From: Bradyrhizobium cosmicum
Lineage (GTDB): Bacteria > Pseudomonadota > Alphaproteobacteria > Rhizobiales > Xanthobacteraceae
Length of the DNA stretch: 64,000 bases
Reading direction: 5' to 3'
Assembly (NCBI RefSeq): GCF_007290395.2
Contig: NZ_CP041656.2
Location: 7,163,501 to 7,227,500 of the forward strand
Shown here: positions 37,581 through 47,356 of the stretch, piece by piece
Position numbering within the stretch: position 1 is the stretch's first letter
How the letters are laid out: every line of letters begins with the position of its first letter
Notes under the pieces: model-generated
Database searches by the model: none
Seen by the model: the letters and a program-made list of their open reading frames with translations, nothing else
What the model was told of the DNA's origin: nothing
Program-made: the position numbers and the translations under genes

Positions 37581-39257
37581 CTATGCCCTTGCCGCGATCG
37601 CGGCGGCTTCCGCGGCCGCGCGTTGCATGCTGGTCGACATCTCGTTGGTCACCGTGCTCTGCTCCTCGATCGCGGCGGCCGTCGACGTCACATATTCACT
37701 GACGTTGTTGATGGCCGTCTTGATCGAAGCAAGGGCGGTGACGACGTCACCGGAGATGCCGTTGAGGCTGGCGATCTCCGCGCCGATCTTGTCGGTGGCC
37801 TGCTTGGCCTGGTTGGCAAGGCTCTTGACCTCGGAGGCGACCACCGCAAAGCCGCGACCGGCTTCGCCCGCGCGCGCCGATTCGATCGTGGCGTTCAGCG
37901 CCAGCAGGTTGATCTGCCCAGTGATGTTGTTGATGAGTTCGACGATGCCGCTCATGGCCAGTGCCGCTTCGGTGAGGCGCTGGGCCTGCGAGTCGGCGGC
38001 GGCGACCTGATCCACGGCACTGCTGGCGGTCTCACGCGATTTGGTCATGGCCTCGGATATCTCGCGCACCGAGGCGTTCAACTCCTCCGAACCGGCCGCG
38101 ACCGACTCCATCATGCCGCGGACGCGCTCGTTACCCATGCGGACCAGCACCTGCTTCGTGGTGTCGGTTGCATATTTCACCACCTTAAAAGGCTTGCCGT
38201 TGAGATCGAGGATCGGGTTGTAGGAGGCCTGGATGTAGACCTCCTTGCCACCCTTGCCGATGCGCTTGTACTCCGCCGCCTGATACTGGCCGCGGTTAAG
38301 CGCAGCCCAGAACTCGCGATAGGCGGCGCTGTCGCGCTCCGCCGGATCGACGAACATGCTGTGATGATGGCCCTTGATCTCGGCCAGCGAATAGCCGAGC
38401 GCGCCGAGGAAATTCGCGTTGGCGGTGATGATCGTGCCGTCCATGTTGAATTCGATCACGGCTTGCGCCTTGCCGATCGCTTCAATCTGGCCCGCAAGGT
38501 CGGCATTCCTGAGCTTCTGCTCGGTGACGTCGGTCGCGAACTTCACCACCTTGGAGGGTCTGCCCTTCTCATCGAAAATAGGGTTGTAGGAGGCCTGGAT
38601 CCAGACTTCCTTGCCGCCCTTGCCGATCCGCTTGTATTCGGCGGCCTGGTATTCGCCGCGGTTGAGCGCGGCCCAGAACTCACGATAGGCAGGGGTATCG
38701 CGCTCGACAGGCGGAACGAACATGCTGTGATGTTTGCCCTGGATCTCGTTCAACGTGTAGCCGAGCGTATGCAGGAAATTCTCGTTGGCCGAGAGGACCG
38801 TGCCATCCATCGCGAACTCGATGACCGCCTGTGAACGGTTCGCGGCCGCAACCTGCGCTCCGAAGTCAAGGTTCTGAAGACGGATCGAGGCATCCGACCA
38901 TTCCACAACGATTCCGGCCCGGCTGCCGTCGTCGTTCTTCAGGGGCGTCGCAACGAGGTCGAACTTGTGGCCGCCGACCTGGATCATTGCGCGATGCACC
39001 GCATTGAGGCTCGCCAGCATCTGGCGCTGATGCTGGGGATTTTTGTGAAACACATCGATGTTGGTTCCGACGAGCGTAGCCACATTGAAGTGGGGCAGTT
39101 CCTTCTTGAGGTCGGACTCAGCCGCGCGCAGCAGGTCGGTCACCGCGTCATTCATGTAGACGATGTTCAGGTCGTTGTCGGCCACCATCAGGTTGGCACT
39201 CACAGCCTTGGCAGCCATCGTAACCAATGCACCTGCATTCGACTTGCGCTTGAACAT
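37581..39257 (-). CDS. Soluble triple-PAS methyl-accepting chemotaxis protein, paralogue 1
   Basis: This 558-residue cytoplasmic chemoreceptor has no membrane segment. It has an N-terminal PAS of a distinct type (about residues 10-125, with [20 protein letters not shown]), two PAS domains of a second type (about 130-245 and 255-370), and a signalling domain of about 190 residues with the tip [20 protein letters not shown]. The second and third PAS each repeat AVIEFxMDGTxxxANxNFL, KHHSM/HHHSM and [20 protein letters not shown]. It is nearly identical over its C-terminal half to the adjacent 39575-41251 gene, indicating tandem duplication. It probably senses redox, oxygen or a metabolite. A bound haem or flavin cannot be judged. 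Confidence 0.92.
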   Translation of the reverse strand: MFKRKSNAGALVTMAAKAVSANLMVADNDLNIVYMNDAVTDLLRAAESDLKKELPHFNVATLVGTNIDVFHKNPQHQRQMLASLNAVHRAMIQVGGHKFDLVATPLKNDDGSRAGIVVEWSDASIRLQNLDFGAQVAAANRSQAVIEFAMDGTVLSANENFLHTLGYTLNEIQGKHHSMFVPPVERDTPAYREFWAALNRGEYQAAEYKRIGKGGKEVWIQASYNPIFDEKGRPSKVVKFATDVTEQKLRNADLAGQIEAIGKAQAVIEFNMDGTIITANANFLGALGYSLAEIKGHHHSMFVDPAERDSAAYREFWAALNRGQYQAAEYKRIGKGGKEVYIQASYNPILDLNGKPFKVVKYATDTTKQVLVRMGNERVRGMMESVAAGSEELNASVREISEAMTKSRETASSAVDQVAAADSQAQRLTEAALAMSGIVELINNITGQINLLALNATIESARAGEAGRGFAVVASEVKSLANQAKQATDKIGAEIASLNGISGDVVTALASIKTAINNVSEYVTSTAAAIEEQSTVTNEMSTSMQRAAAEAAAIAARA

Positions 39258-39574
39258 GGTTCCTCCGTATCAATCTGGTTGCGCTCGCGCGGCATTGATC
39301 GATGAGCGCGATGAAATGGCCTTGAACGCTAAACTGGAAGCCAGCGGGTCCACGTATACGGAGTAAGCAAAAATAAATCGCTAACTTACCTATCGAAAAA
39401 AAGCAGGCACCTATCGCTGCCACGCGCGCTCCGCTCAAAACACCGGAGTTTTGCGGGGAGGTTCCAAGGTAACGCAGGTGCCGAGCGCAAGACAGATTCC
39501 GAACGCCGCGCTGAACTGCGCTACTGCAACGTGCAGCACGGCGAGGGCCGCACCCTACGCTTTCAAGCGTGTTG
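39258..39574. other. Gene-free stretch between the two PAS chemoreceptors
   Basis: These 317 bases are less GC-rich than their neighbours, notably the AT-rich run AGCAAAAATAAATCGCTAAC near 39365, and should hold the minus-strand promoter of the 39257 gene. No credible ORF, tRNA or palindromic repeat was found. Confidence 0.6.
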
Positions 39575-41251
39575 CTACGCACTCGCGGCCATGGCGGCGG
39601 CTTCCGCGGCCGCGCGCTGCATGCTAGTCGACATCTCGTTGGTCACCGTGCTCTGCTCCTCGATCGCGGCAGCCGTCGACGTCACATATTCGCTGACGTT
39701 GTTGATGGCCGTCTTGATCGAGGCCAGGGCCGTGACGACGTCGCTGGAGATGCCGTTGAGGCTGCCGATCTCCGCGCCGATCTTGTCGGTGGCCTGCTTG
39801 GCCTGGTTGGCGAGACTCTTGACCTCGGAGGCGACCACCGCAAAGCCGCGACCGGCTTCGCCCGCGCGAGCGGATTCGATCGTCGCGTTGAGCGCCAGCA
39901 AGTTGATCTGCCCGGTGATGTTGTTGATGAGTTCGACGATGCCGCTCATCGCCTGCGCGGCTTCGGTGAGACGCTGAGCCTGCGCGTCGGCGGCAGCGAC
40001 CTGATCGACGGCACTGCCTGCGGTCTGGCGCGACTTGGTCATGGCTTCGGAGATTTCCCGCACCGAGGCGTTGAGCTCCTCCGACCCGGCGGCGACCGAT
40101 TCCATCATGGCGCGGACGCGCTCGTTGCCCATACGGACCAGCACCTGCCTCGTGACATCGGTGGCGTATTTCACGACCTTGCATGGCTTGCCGTTGAGAT
40201 CCATGATCGGGTTGTAGGAGGCCTGGATATAGACCTCCTTGCCACCCTTGCCGATGCGCTTGTACTCCGCCGCCTGGTACTGGCCGCGGTTGAGAGCGGC
40301 CCAGAACTCGCGATAGGCGGCGCCGTCGCGCTCCGACGGCTGGACGAACATGCTGTGATGCTGGCCCTTGATCTCGGCCAGCGAATAGGCGAGCGCGCCG
40401 AGGAAGTTGGCGTTGGCGGTGATGATCGTGCCGTCCATGTTGAACTCGATCACCGCCTGCGCCTTGTCGATCGCCGCAAGCTGGCCGTCGGAATCCGCAT
40501 TCTTCAGCTTCTCGGCGGTAACGTCGGTTGCGAACTTGACGACGCCGAACGGCTTGCCGCTCTCGTCGAGCAGCGGATTATAGCTGGCGAGGATCCAGAC
40601 CTCGCGGCCACCCTTGCCGATCCGCTTGAACTCGCCGGTCTGGCATTCGCCGCGGTTGAGCGCCGCCCAGAATTCGCGATAGGCTGCACTATCGCGCTCT
40701 TCCGCCGGCATGAAAACGCTGTGGTGCTTGCCCTGGATTTCGCCAAGCGAATAGCCGAGCGCGTTGCAGAAATTCTCGTTGGCGGTGACGATGGTGCCGT
40801 CGAGGTTGAATTCAATCACTGCCTGCGCCCGGCCGATCGCGGCAATCTTCGAGGCGTCGGCGAGGCCGCGGATCTTCTTCTCAGTGATGTCGGTTGCCAT
40901 CTTGACGACCTTGACCGGCTTGCCGTCACTGCCAGCCACCGCGTTGTAGGACGCCTCGATCCAGACCTCGCGGCCGCCCTTTGCGATCCGCTTGAATTCG
41001 CCCGACTGGAACTCGCCACGATTGAGCGCCGCCCAGAACGCCTGATAGTCGGCGCAGTCGCGCTCGTCGGCCGGGACGAAGATCGAGTGATGCTTGCCCC
41101 TGATCTCGTCGAGCGCGTAGCCGAGTGCCTTCAGGAAATTCTCGTTGGCGGTGACGATCGTTCCGTCCATATCGAACTCGATCATGGCTTGCGACCGGCC
41201 GAAGGCCTCGATCCGGGCCTGTGCATCACTGTAGGACTTGCGACCAAACAT
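39575..41251 (-). CDS. Soluble triple-PAS methyl-accepting chemotaxis protein, paralogue 2
   Basis: This 558-residue cytoplasmic receptor has three PAS domains of one type (about residues 10-125, 132-247 and 254-369), each with a conserved AxIEFxxDGTI start and an [10 protein letters not shown] or similar run, followed by a soluble signalling domain with [23 protein letters not shown] 41251 has GGAGAG about 6 nt upstream; the longer frame back to TTG 41311 is rejected. The result is exactly the same length as its upstream-coordinate paralogue, from which it differs mainly in the first PAS domain. Confidence 0.92.
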   Translation of the reverse strand: MFGRKSYSDAQARIEAFGRSQAMIEFDMDGTIVTANENFLKALGYALDEIRGKHHSIFVPADERDCADYQAFWAALNRGEFQSGEFKRIAKGGREVWIEASYNAVAGSDGKPVKVVKMATDITEKKIRGLADASKIAAIGRAQAVIEFNLDGTIVTANENFCNALGYSLGEIQGKHHSVFMPAEERDSAAYREFWAALNRGECQTGEFKRIGKGGREVWILASYNPLLDESGKPFGVVKFATDVTAEKLKNADSDGQLAAIDKAQAVIEFNMDGTIITANANFLGALAYSLAEIKGQHHSMFVQPSERDGAAYREFWAALNRGQYQAAEYKRIGKGGKEVYIQASYNPIMDLNGKPCKVVKYATDVTRQVLVRMGNERVRAMMESVAAGSEELNASVREISEAMTKSRQTAGSAVDQVAAADAQAQRLTEAAQAMSGIVELINNITGQINLLALNATIESARAGEAGRGFAVVASEVKSLANQAKQATDKIGAEIGSLNGISSDVVTALASIKTAINNVSEYVTSTAAAIEEQSTVTNEMSTSMQRAAAEAAAMAASA

Positions 41252-41655
41252 TCTCTGCTCTCCAAAATGACATGCTCGCGGCGGAGCATTTGCGGCAGTG
41301 CCGACCTGCAATTTTCAATGAGGGATTCCAAGTGGCCTCGGCCAAATCGCGGCACGTCTGTGCCACCTCGGCAGGCCACTGCTGCCCGACCGGTCGAATT
41401 GAACGGCTGAGGGCGAGAAACCCTCTAAATAAGACTCTCAAATCGATTGATAATGAAGATGCCGATTATCCGCAGGCAGCATTAATCTGAAAGTCATCTG
41501 CGAATCGAGAATTCAACGGCTTACGGGAATCACGGCGCCACGGCGATCCAAGGCCGACCACCGGGTGACTACGGAGACGTCCTGTCGCAGCCGCTCGCAC
41601 GCAAAGGGACGCGGGCCAAAATGCGTTCTGCATTGGGCCGAGTTCGAATCCTGAT
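41252..41655. other. Gene-free stretch with AT-rich section
   Basis: These 404 bases separate a chemoreceptor gene and a membrane protein gene, both on the minus strand. The segment around 41420-41480 is unusually AT-rich (AATCGATTGATAATGAAG) and may contain the chemoreceptor promoter. The part near 41520-41650 is GC-rich without a credible gene. No tRNA or palindromic repeat was recognised. Confidence 0.5.
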
Positions 41656-42453
41656 TCAGGCGGCCCTTCGCTTTCGTCGCCCGTTCCACCATAGCGTCAA
41701 ATTCCACGCGATGCAGGTCGCGAGCGCGAGGCTGAGGCCGATCGCGGAACCGAAACTGGTGGCACCGACATGAACCACGGCAATCGCCATCCCGAATCCC
41801 AGCAGGCCCCAGGCGGAGTTGGCGAGCACGGCGGCGGTCGGCGGTCCGCCGATGCGCGGATGCAGGATCACCATCATGCTGGAGAACACGACGGGATAGA
41901 GCGCGATGATGCCGCTGATGCGAGGACCGACCCAGCTCGACGTCGAGACGACGATGGCGACGAGGGTCGCGACCAGCGCGGCGCGCATCGGAATGTCGTA
42001 CCAGCGGCGCGTCACCAGCGGCATCTTCACGTCGCGATAGCCCGCGAGCAGCGGAATGCAGATGCCGAATGCGATCAGGTTGACGGCGAGCCCAGCCGTC
42101 AGGCTCCAGTCGAACATGCGGATGACCGAGGCAATGGCGATCCAGACCGCGAAAGCGCTCCCGCAGCTCACCAGAAGACTGTGCCGCTGCGCCAACACGA
42201 CATAGGTGAGAGCCATGAAGATCGTCGCCGCGTTGACCGGTAGGCTCGACAGCGCGCCCTGCGCGATGAAAGCGGCGTCATGATCGATCGCGAGGAAGAC
42301 GTAGGACGGACCAGCCGAGACCGGCAAGGTTGCGACCAACGCGCCGATCACCGGTCCCGAACGCTCGGTGATGACAGACGCCGACACGACGAACGCCGCC
42401 GCGATCGCCATGCGCAGAAGAAGGAAGAGAATGAAGTGGAGGTCGAGGGACAT
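41656..42453 (-). CDS. Hypothetical polytopic membrane protein
   Basis: This 265-residue protein has about eight hydrophobic helices. Two regions look like pseudo-repeats: SGPVIGALVATLPVSAGPSY near residue 32 and SGIIALYPVVFSSMMVI near residue 184, each a G-rich turn followed by an Ala/Pro/Ser helix. That inverted or tandem layout is common in small transporters. An Arg-rich C-terminus should be cytoplasmic. I do not recognise the family and propose no substrate. The neighbouring OsmC gene is on the same strand but is separated by a palindromic repeat. Confidence 0.75.
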   Translation of the reverse strand: MSLDLHFILFLLLRMAIAAAFVVSASVITERSGPVIGALVATLPVSAGPSYVFLAIDHDAAFIAQGALSSLPVNAATIFMALTYVVLAQRHSLLVSCGSAFAVWIAIASVIRMFDWSLTAGLAVNLIAFGICIPLLAGYRDVKMPLVTRRWYDIPMRAALVATLVAIVVSTSSWVGPRISGIIALYPVVFSSMMVILHPRIGGPPTAAVLANSAWGLLGFGMAIAVVHVGATSFGSAIGLSLALATCIAWNLTLWWNGRRKRRAA

Positions 42454-42464
42454 TTTTTCTTCTT

Positions 42465-42620
42465 ACCCTCCCCTGGAGCGAGAAGGGTCGGCTCATATGG
42501 AGCGTAGCGAAATATGAGACGGGGTCGGGTGACAGTCTCTCGACGCATGCGGTGCCGAGTGGAGAGATCACCCCACCCCGCTCGCGCTGCGCGCGATCGA
42601 CCCTCCCCCTCCAGGGGAGG
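42465..42620. repeat. Palindromic repeat, family F
   Basis: The outer arms ACCCTCCCCTGGAG and CTCCAGGGGAGG are inverted and flank hairpins such as CTCATATGGAGCGTAGCGAA. The element lies between a membrane protein gene and the OsmC gene. No second copy was seen in this window. Confidence 0.72.
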
Positions 42621-42630
42621 ATCAGCAAGG

Positions 42631-43140
42631 TCACATCCGCTGCATCGACACCGAAACCTTGGGGCCGTTCTTGATGGTCTGATAAACCACGCAATAGCGC
42701 TCGGTGAGCTTCAGCAGCAGATCGAGCTTGTCCTGGGGCGCATCGGTGTCGACCTCGAAGCGCAGGCGGATCTCCGCGAAACCGACCGGGGCCTCCTTGT
42801 CGACGCCGAGCGTGCCGCGGAAATCGAGATCCCCTTCGGCATAGACGTTGCCGGTCTTGAGCGGCACCTCGATCGCGGTCGCAACCGACTTCAACGTGAC
42901 GCCAGCGCAGGCGACCAGCGCCTCGAGGAGCATGTCGCCGGAGCAGAGCTCGAGGCCGGAGCCGCCGGTCCCGGGATGTAGGCCTGCCATTGCGATGGCG
43001 CGGCCAGTCTCGACCTTGCAGGCGATGCCTTCGCTATCCGTTGAGCCCTTGGCCTTCAACGTGATCATCGCGGTCTTGGGATCGGTCTTGTAGCGTTCCT
43101 TGATCGGGGCCTGCATCTGGCGCAGTGCTGCAGCGTCCAT
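42631..43140 (-). CDS. OsmC-family protein (thiol peroxidase-like)
   Basis: This 169-residue protein has the OsmC fold with two reactive cysteines, Cys78 in LVACAGVTL and Cys150 in ERYCVVYQT, which in family members reduce organic hydroperoxides. A third cysteine sits in LELCSGDM. Length and motif spacing fit the family, though some relatives have other roles, so peroxidase activity is likely but not certain. It is divergent from glnD, with 266 nt between that contain AT-rich promoter-like sequence (TAATTTTTTATTGTTTTGC). Confidence 0.85.
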   Translation of the reverse strand: MDAAALRQMQAPIKERYKTDPKTAMITLKAKGSTDSEGIACKVETGRAIAMAGLHPGTGGSGLELCSGDMLLEALVACAGVTLKSVATAIEVPLKTGNVYAEGDLDFRGTLGVDKEAPVGFAEIRLRFEVDTDAPQDKLDLLLKLTERYCVVYQTIKNGPKVSVSMQRM

Positions 43141-43406
43141 CGTGTTCTCTCCCGGAAAAATCGTCTCTACGAAGTACCGGCTTGAGCCGGGATTGTCGAC
43201 GACGCCGAGCTACCCGCGCGGCGGCCACCCCGCGTTATCCGGTAATTTTTTATTGTTTTGCAATAAGTTATGCTTAGATGCGAGCAGCACGATTCCGATC
43301 TCTCGGGGGCTCCCGCCGGCTGCAGATCGGCTCGGGCAGGCATGGAACGAGCATTGCCCGAGAATGGCGGGTGACAGCGCCTGTCACCTCTTATATCCGG
43401 TGAGAC

Positions 43407-46199
43407 ATGGACAGCATTGCGACTGAGCAGAAGCCAGGGGTTGATGATCGCTTCGACACCGCGCGGATCACCGCCGCGGTCGACGCACTTGCCGAAAGGC
43501 ACCAGGGACGTGAGGACGCGTTTCGCACGGCCATGGCGCAATTGCTCAAGGCCGAGCTGATCGCGGCGCGGGACGTCGCACAGGCGATCCTGCTCAAGGA
43601 CCGTCACGGAAGGCACTGTGCCGAGCGGCTGTGCCACGTGCAGGACGAGATCATCCGCATCCTCTATTCGGCGGCAACGCGTCATCTCTATCGCTCGCCG
43701 ATCCCGAGCGGGGCCGAGCGCATGGCGGTGGTTGCGACCGGCGGCTATGGCCGCGGCCTGATGGCTCCCGAGTCCGACATCGATCTGCTGTTCATCCTGC
43801 CCTACAAGCAGACCGCCTGGGGCGAGCAGGTCGCCGAAGCCATCCTCTATTGCCTCTGGGACATGGGGCTGAAAGTCGGCCATGCCACGCGCTCGGTCGA
43901 CGAGTCGATCCGCCAGGCACGCGGCGACATGACGATCCGCACCGCGATCCTGGAGACGCGCTTCCTCACCGGCGACCAGCCGCTCTATGACGAGCTGGTC
44001 GAACGCTTCGACAAGGAAGTGGTGCAGGGCACGGCGTCCGAATTCGTCACCGCAAAGCTCGCCGAGCGCGAGGAGCGGCACCGCCGCGGCGGCCAGTCGC
44101 GTTATCTGGTCGAGCCCAACGTCAAGGACGGCAAGGGGGCGCTCCGCGACCTGCATACGCTGTTCTGGATCGCGAAGTACGTCTATCGCGTGCGCGACAC
44201 CGACGAGCTGGTCGAGCGCGGCGTGTTCGACGCGCAGGAATATCGCACCTTCCGCCGCTGCGCCGATTTTCTCTGGTCGGTGCGCTGCAATCTGCATTTC
44301 TACTCGGGACGCGCCGAGGAGCGCCTCTCCTTCGACCTCCAGCGCGAAATCGCGGTCCGGCTCGGCTACACCTCGCATCCCGGCATGCAGGACGTCGAGC
44401 GCTTCATGAAGCACTACTTCCTGGTCGCCAAGGAAGTCGGCAACCTCACCGCTATTCTCTGCGCCAAGCTCGAGGACCAGCAGGCCAAGCCCGCGCCGGT
44501 GCTGAGCCGGATGATGGCGCGGCTGCGCCCGACCCCGGTGAAGCGGCGCGTGCCCGACAGCGACGACTTCATCGTCGACAACAACCGCATCAACGTCGCC
44601 GCCCCCGACATCTTCAAGCACGATCCGGTCAATCTGATCCGCATCTTCCGTCTGGCGCAGAAGAACAACCTTGCCTTCCATCCGGACGCGATGCGCGACG
44701 TGACGCGCTCGCTCGGCCTGATCAACGCGCAGATGCGCGAAAATCCCGAGGCCAACCGGCTGTTCATGGAGATCCTGACCTCCGACAACGCCGAGATCGT
44801 GCTGCGGCGGATGAACGAGACCGGCGTGCTCGGCCATTTCATTCGCGCCTTCGGCAAGATCGTCTCAATGATGCAGTTCAACATGTATCATCACTACACG
44901 GTCGACGAACATCTGATCCGCTGCGTCGGCTTCCTGCAGGACATCGAGCGCGGCGGCCTCGATGAGTTCGCGCTCGCCAGCGACCTGATGCGCAAGATCC
45001 GGCCCGAGCACCGCGCGGTGATCTACATCGTGACGCTGCTGCACGACATCGCCAAGGGCCGGCCCGAGGATCACTCGATCGCAGGCGCCAAGGTGGCGCG
45101 ACGGCTGTGCCCCCGGCTCGGCTTCAGCGCGGCCGACACCGAGCTCGTGGCCTGGCTGATCGAGGAACACCTGACCATGTCCACGGTGGCGCAGTCGCGC
45201 GACCTCTCCGACCGCAAGACGATCGAGAATTTCGCCGCCGTGGTGCAGTCGGTCGAGCAGATGAAGCTGCTCACGATCCTCACCACCGCCGACATCCGCG
45301 GCGTCGGCCCGGGCGTGTGGAACGGCTGGAAGGCGCAGCTGCTGCGCTCGCTCTATTACGAGACCGAGCCGGTGCTGACCGGCGGCTTCTCGGAAGTCGA
45401 TCGCGGCAAGCGCCTCACCGCCGCCTATGCCGAATTCCGCATGGCTTTTGCCGAATGGCCGGCGGACGAGCTCGATGCCTATATCGGCCGGCACTATCCG
45501 GCCTATTGGCTCAAGGTCGAGCTGCCGCGCAAGATCCGCCACGCGCGCTTCGTCCGCTCCAGCGAGCAGGCCGGCCACAAGCTCGCGATCAATGTCGGCT
45601 TCGACGAGGTGCGAGGCGTCACCGAGCTGACGATCTTCGCCGCCGACCATCCCTGGCTGCTGTCGATCATCGCGGGCGCCTGCGCCTCGGCCGGCGCCAA
45701 CATCGTCGACGCGCAGATCTACACCACGACCGACGGACGCGCGCTCGACACGATCTCGATCTCGCGGGAATACGACCGCGACGAGGACGAGGGGCGGCGC
45801 GCCACCCGCATCGGCGAGATGATCGAGGACGTGCTGGAAGGCAAGCTGCGCCTGCCCGAAGTGGTGGCGCGGCGCACCGTGCGCAACAAGGCGCGGCCGT
45901 TCGTGATCGAGCCGGAAGTGACCATCAACAACCAGTGGTCCGACCGCTACACCGTGATCGAGGTATCCGGCCTCGACCGCCCCGGCCTGCTCTACGAGCT
46001 GACCACCGCGATCTCGAAGCTCAACCTCAACATCGCCTCGGCCCATGTCGCGACCTTCGGCGAGCGCGCCCGCGACGTGTTCTACGTCACCGACTTGCTG
46101 GGTGCACAGATCAACGCCCCGACGCGGCAATCGGCCATCAAGAGTGCGCTGACCCATGTGATGGCCGGCGACAAGGCGGTTGCTGCACCGGCGGCGTGA
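43407..46199 (+). CDS. glnD: Bifunctional PII uridylyltransferase/uridylyl-removing enzyme GlnD
   Basis: This 930-residue nitrogen sensor adds or removes UMP on PII proteins according to glutamine. The nucleotidyltransferase domain has VATGGYGRGLMAPESDIDLL (about residue 112). The HD domain for deuridylylation has LHDIAKGRPEDHS (about 545). Two C-terminal ACT domains lie near 736-810 (HPWLLSIIAGACASAGANIV) and 847-920 (GLDRPGLLYELTTAISKLN) and sense glutamine. The length is normal for alphaproteobacteria. It is transcribed alone. In Bradyrhizobium it controls nitrogen assimilation and indirectly nitrogen fixation. Confidence 0.97.
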   Translation: MDSIATEQKPGVDDRFDTARITAAVDALAERHQGREDAFRTAMAQLLKAELIAARDVAQAILLKDRHGRHCAERLCHVQDEIIRILYSAATRHLYRSPIPSGAERMAVVATGGYGRGLMAPESDIDLLFILPYKQTAWGEQVAEAILYCLWDMGLKVGHATRSVDESIRQARGDMTIRTAILETRFLTGDQPLYDELVERFDKEVVQGTASEFVTAKLAEREERHRRGGQSRYLVEPNVKDGKGALRDLHTLFWIAKYVYRVRDTDELVERGVFDAQEYRTFRRCADFLWSVRCNLHFYSGRAEERLSFDLQREIAVRLGYTSHPGMQDVERFMKHYFLVAKEVGNLTAILCAKLEDQQAKPAPVLSRMMARLRPTPVKRRVPDSDDFIVDNNRINVAAPDIFKHDPVNLIRIFRLAQKNNLAFHPDAMRDVTRSLGLINAQMRENPEANRLFMEILTSDNAEIVLRRMNETGVLGHFIRAFGKIVSMMQFNMYHHYTVDEHLIRCVGFLQDIERGGLDEFALASDLMRKIRPEHRAVIYIVTLLHDIAKGRPEDHSIAGAKVARRLCPRLGFSAADTELVAWLIEEHLTMSTVAQSRDLSDRKTIENFAAVVQSVEQMKLLTILTTADIRGVGPGVWNGWKAQLLRSLYYETEPVLTGGFSEVDRGKRLTAAYAEFRMAFAEWPADELDAYIGRHYPAYWLKVELPRKIRHARFVRSSEQAGHKLAINVGFDEVRGVTELTIFAADHPWLLSIIAGACASAGANIVDAQIYTTTDGRALDTISISREYDRDEDEGRRATRIGEMIEDVLEGKLRLPEVVARRTVRNKARPFVIEPEVTINNQWSDRYTVIEVSGLDRPGLLYELTTAISKLNLNIASAHVATFGERARDVFYVTDLLGAQINAPTRQSAIKSALTHVMAGDKAVAAPAA

Positions 46200-46218
46200 G
46201 GAACGACGCGTTGCGTCG

Positions 46219-46749
46219 CTAGACCGCCACGCCTTCGTGCCGCAACAGCCAGCGCTTGCGTTCCAGCCCGCCGCCGTACTTCACCAGCGAACCATCCGCG
46301 CCGATCAGGCGGTGACAGGGCAGCACCACGCTGATCGGGTTCGAGCCGTTGGCATGACCGACGGCGCGAATAGCCCTGGGCGTCTCGATCCTTGCGGCGA
46401 GCGCACCGTAGCTCATGGTGGTTCCGGCTGGTATTTTCGCCAGCGCGGTCCAGACTTTTTGCTGGAACGGCGTGCCAGCGATCCGCCACGGGACACATGA
46501 GAGCCGGCCGAGGTCGCCTTCGAAATACTCCGACAGCGCAGTCTTCATCGCCGTCGGCGCAGGCCGATCGCGGAGATCCACGGAGCCGTAGTGCAGGCGC
46601 AACAGCTCGCACATGCGGTGCTCGTAGTCGTCCCAATCGAGCGCGCGCAAGGCGCCCTCGGCATCGGTGACGAGCAGCGCGATCCCGATCGGCGTCGTCA
46701 GGCGATCGAGGCCGAAGCTGACAGGCGTCTTGGTTGACCGAGCAGGCAT
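46219..46749 (-). CDS. ogt: Methylated-DNA--protein-cysteine methyltransferase
   Basis: This 176-residue suicide enzyme removes O6-alkyl groups from guanine. The acceptor cysteine is Cys145 in the signature VVLPCHRLIG. Upstream, GTPFQQKVWTALAKIPAGTT and YGALAARIETPRAIRAVGHA form the DNA-binding helix-turn-helix and Asn hinge. There is no Ada zinc domain, so Ogt type is preferred. The start could be ATG 46749 or GTG 46773 in the same frame; ATG is chosen. It converges on glnD with a 19-nt gap. Confidence 0.93.
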   Translation of the reverse strand: MPARSTKTPVSFGLDRLTTPIGIALLVTDAEGALRALDWDDYEHRMCELLRLHYGSVDLRDRPAPTAMKTALSEYFEGDLGRLSCVPWRIAGTPFQQKVWTALAKIPAGTTMSYGALAARIETPRAIRAVGHANGSNPISVVLPCHRLIGADGSLVKYGGGLERKRWLLRHEGVAV

Positions 46750-46830
46750 GACGACACCATTGAACCGAAACACGGCATCGCACTTGCCATGCCGGCCGTG
46801 CTAACGTCCACCCGAAAGCTGATGCTTTTT

Positions 46831-46837
46831 GGGGGAG
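46831..46837 (+). promoter_or_regulatory. Ribosome-binding site deciding a TTG start
   Basis: GGGGGAG lies 6 nt before the TTG at 46844 and would be inside the coding sequence if translation began at the upstream TTG 46829. It therefore argues for the shorter DUF1304 protein. Confidence 0.6.
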
Positions 46838-46843
46838 CTCAAC

Positions 46844-47206
46844 TTGGTTCTGATCGCCAATATCCTGGTGGCGCTGGTCGCCGCACTGCACGCCTACTTC
46901 CTGATCCTCGAGATGTTTCTCTGGGACAAGCCGCTTGGCTTGAAGACATTCCGCAATACGCCGGAGAAAGCCGAGATCACGAAGGTGCTGGCGGCCAACC
47001 AGGGCCTCTATAACGGCTTCCTTGCCGCCGGCCTGATCTGGGGCCTGGTGCATGGCAACCCGGCCTTCGCGTTCCAGATCAAGGCATTCTTCCTGCTCTG
47101 CGTGATCGTCGCCGGTGCTTACGGTGCCGCGACCGTCAGCACGCGCATCCTGATCGTACAGGCCCTGCCGGCGGCGATCGCGCTGGTTGTCCTGTTCCTC
47201 GCTTAA
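46844..47206 (+). CDS. DUF1304 family membrane protein
   Basis: From TTG 46844 the protein has 120 residues with four membrane helices, starting LIANILVALVAALHAYFLIL and including a conserved WDKPLGLKTFRNTPEKA loop and NQGLYNGFLAAGLIWGLV. This is the DUF1304 pattern, a family of unknown function. The start is chosen because a strong GGGGGAG site lies six bases upstream and because the family N-terminus begins directly in the first helix. It is divergent from ogt and a single gene. Confidence 0.85.
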   Translation: MVLIANILVALVAALHAYFLILEMFLWDKPLGLKTFRNTPEKAEITKVLAANQGLYNGFLAAGLIWGLVHGNPAFAFQIKAFFLLCVIVAGAYGAATVSTRILIVQALPAAIALVVLFLA

Positions 47207-47356
47207 GGTTCTTTGCCTGAGACGCTAGAGCGCAGCGCCGCGATCCTTGCGCGGCACCTCACCTTCCTCCACAATCTTCGGCAGCGATGGCGACCGTTGG
47301 CAATCAACGGGAAAAGACCGTCGACCGGAAAATTCCGTCAGGAGGAACAACCCAAC

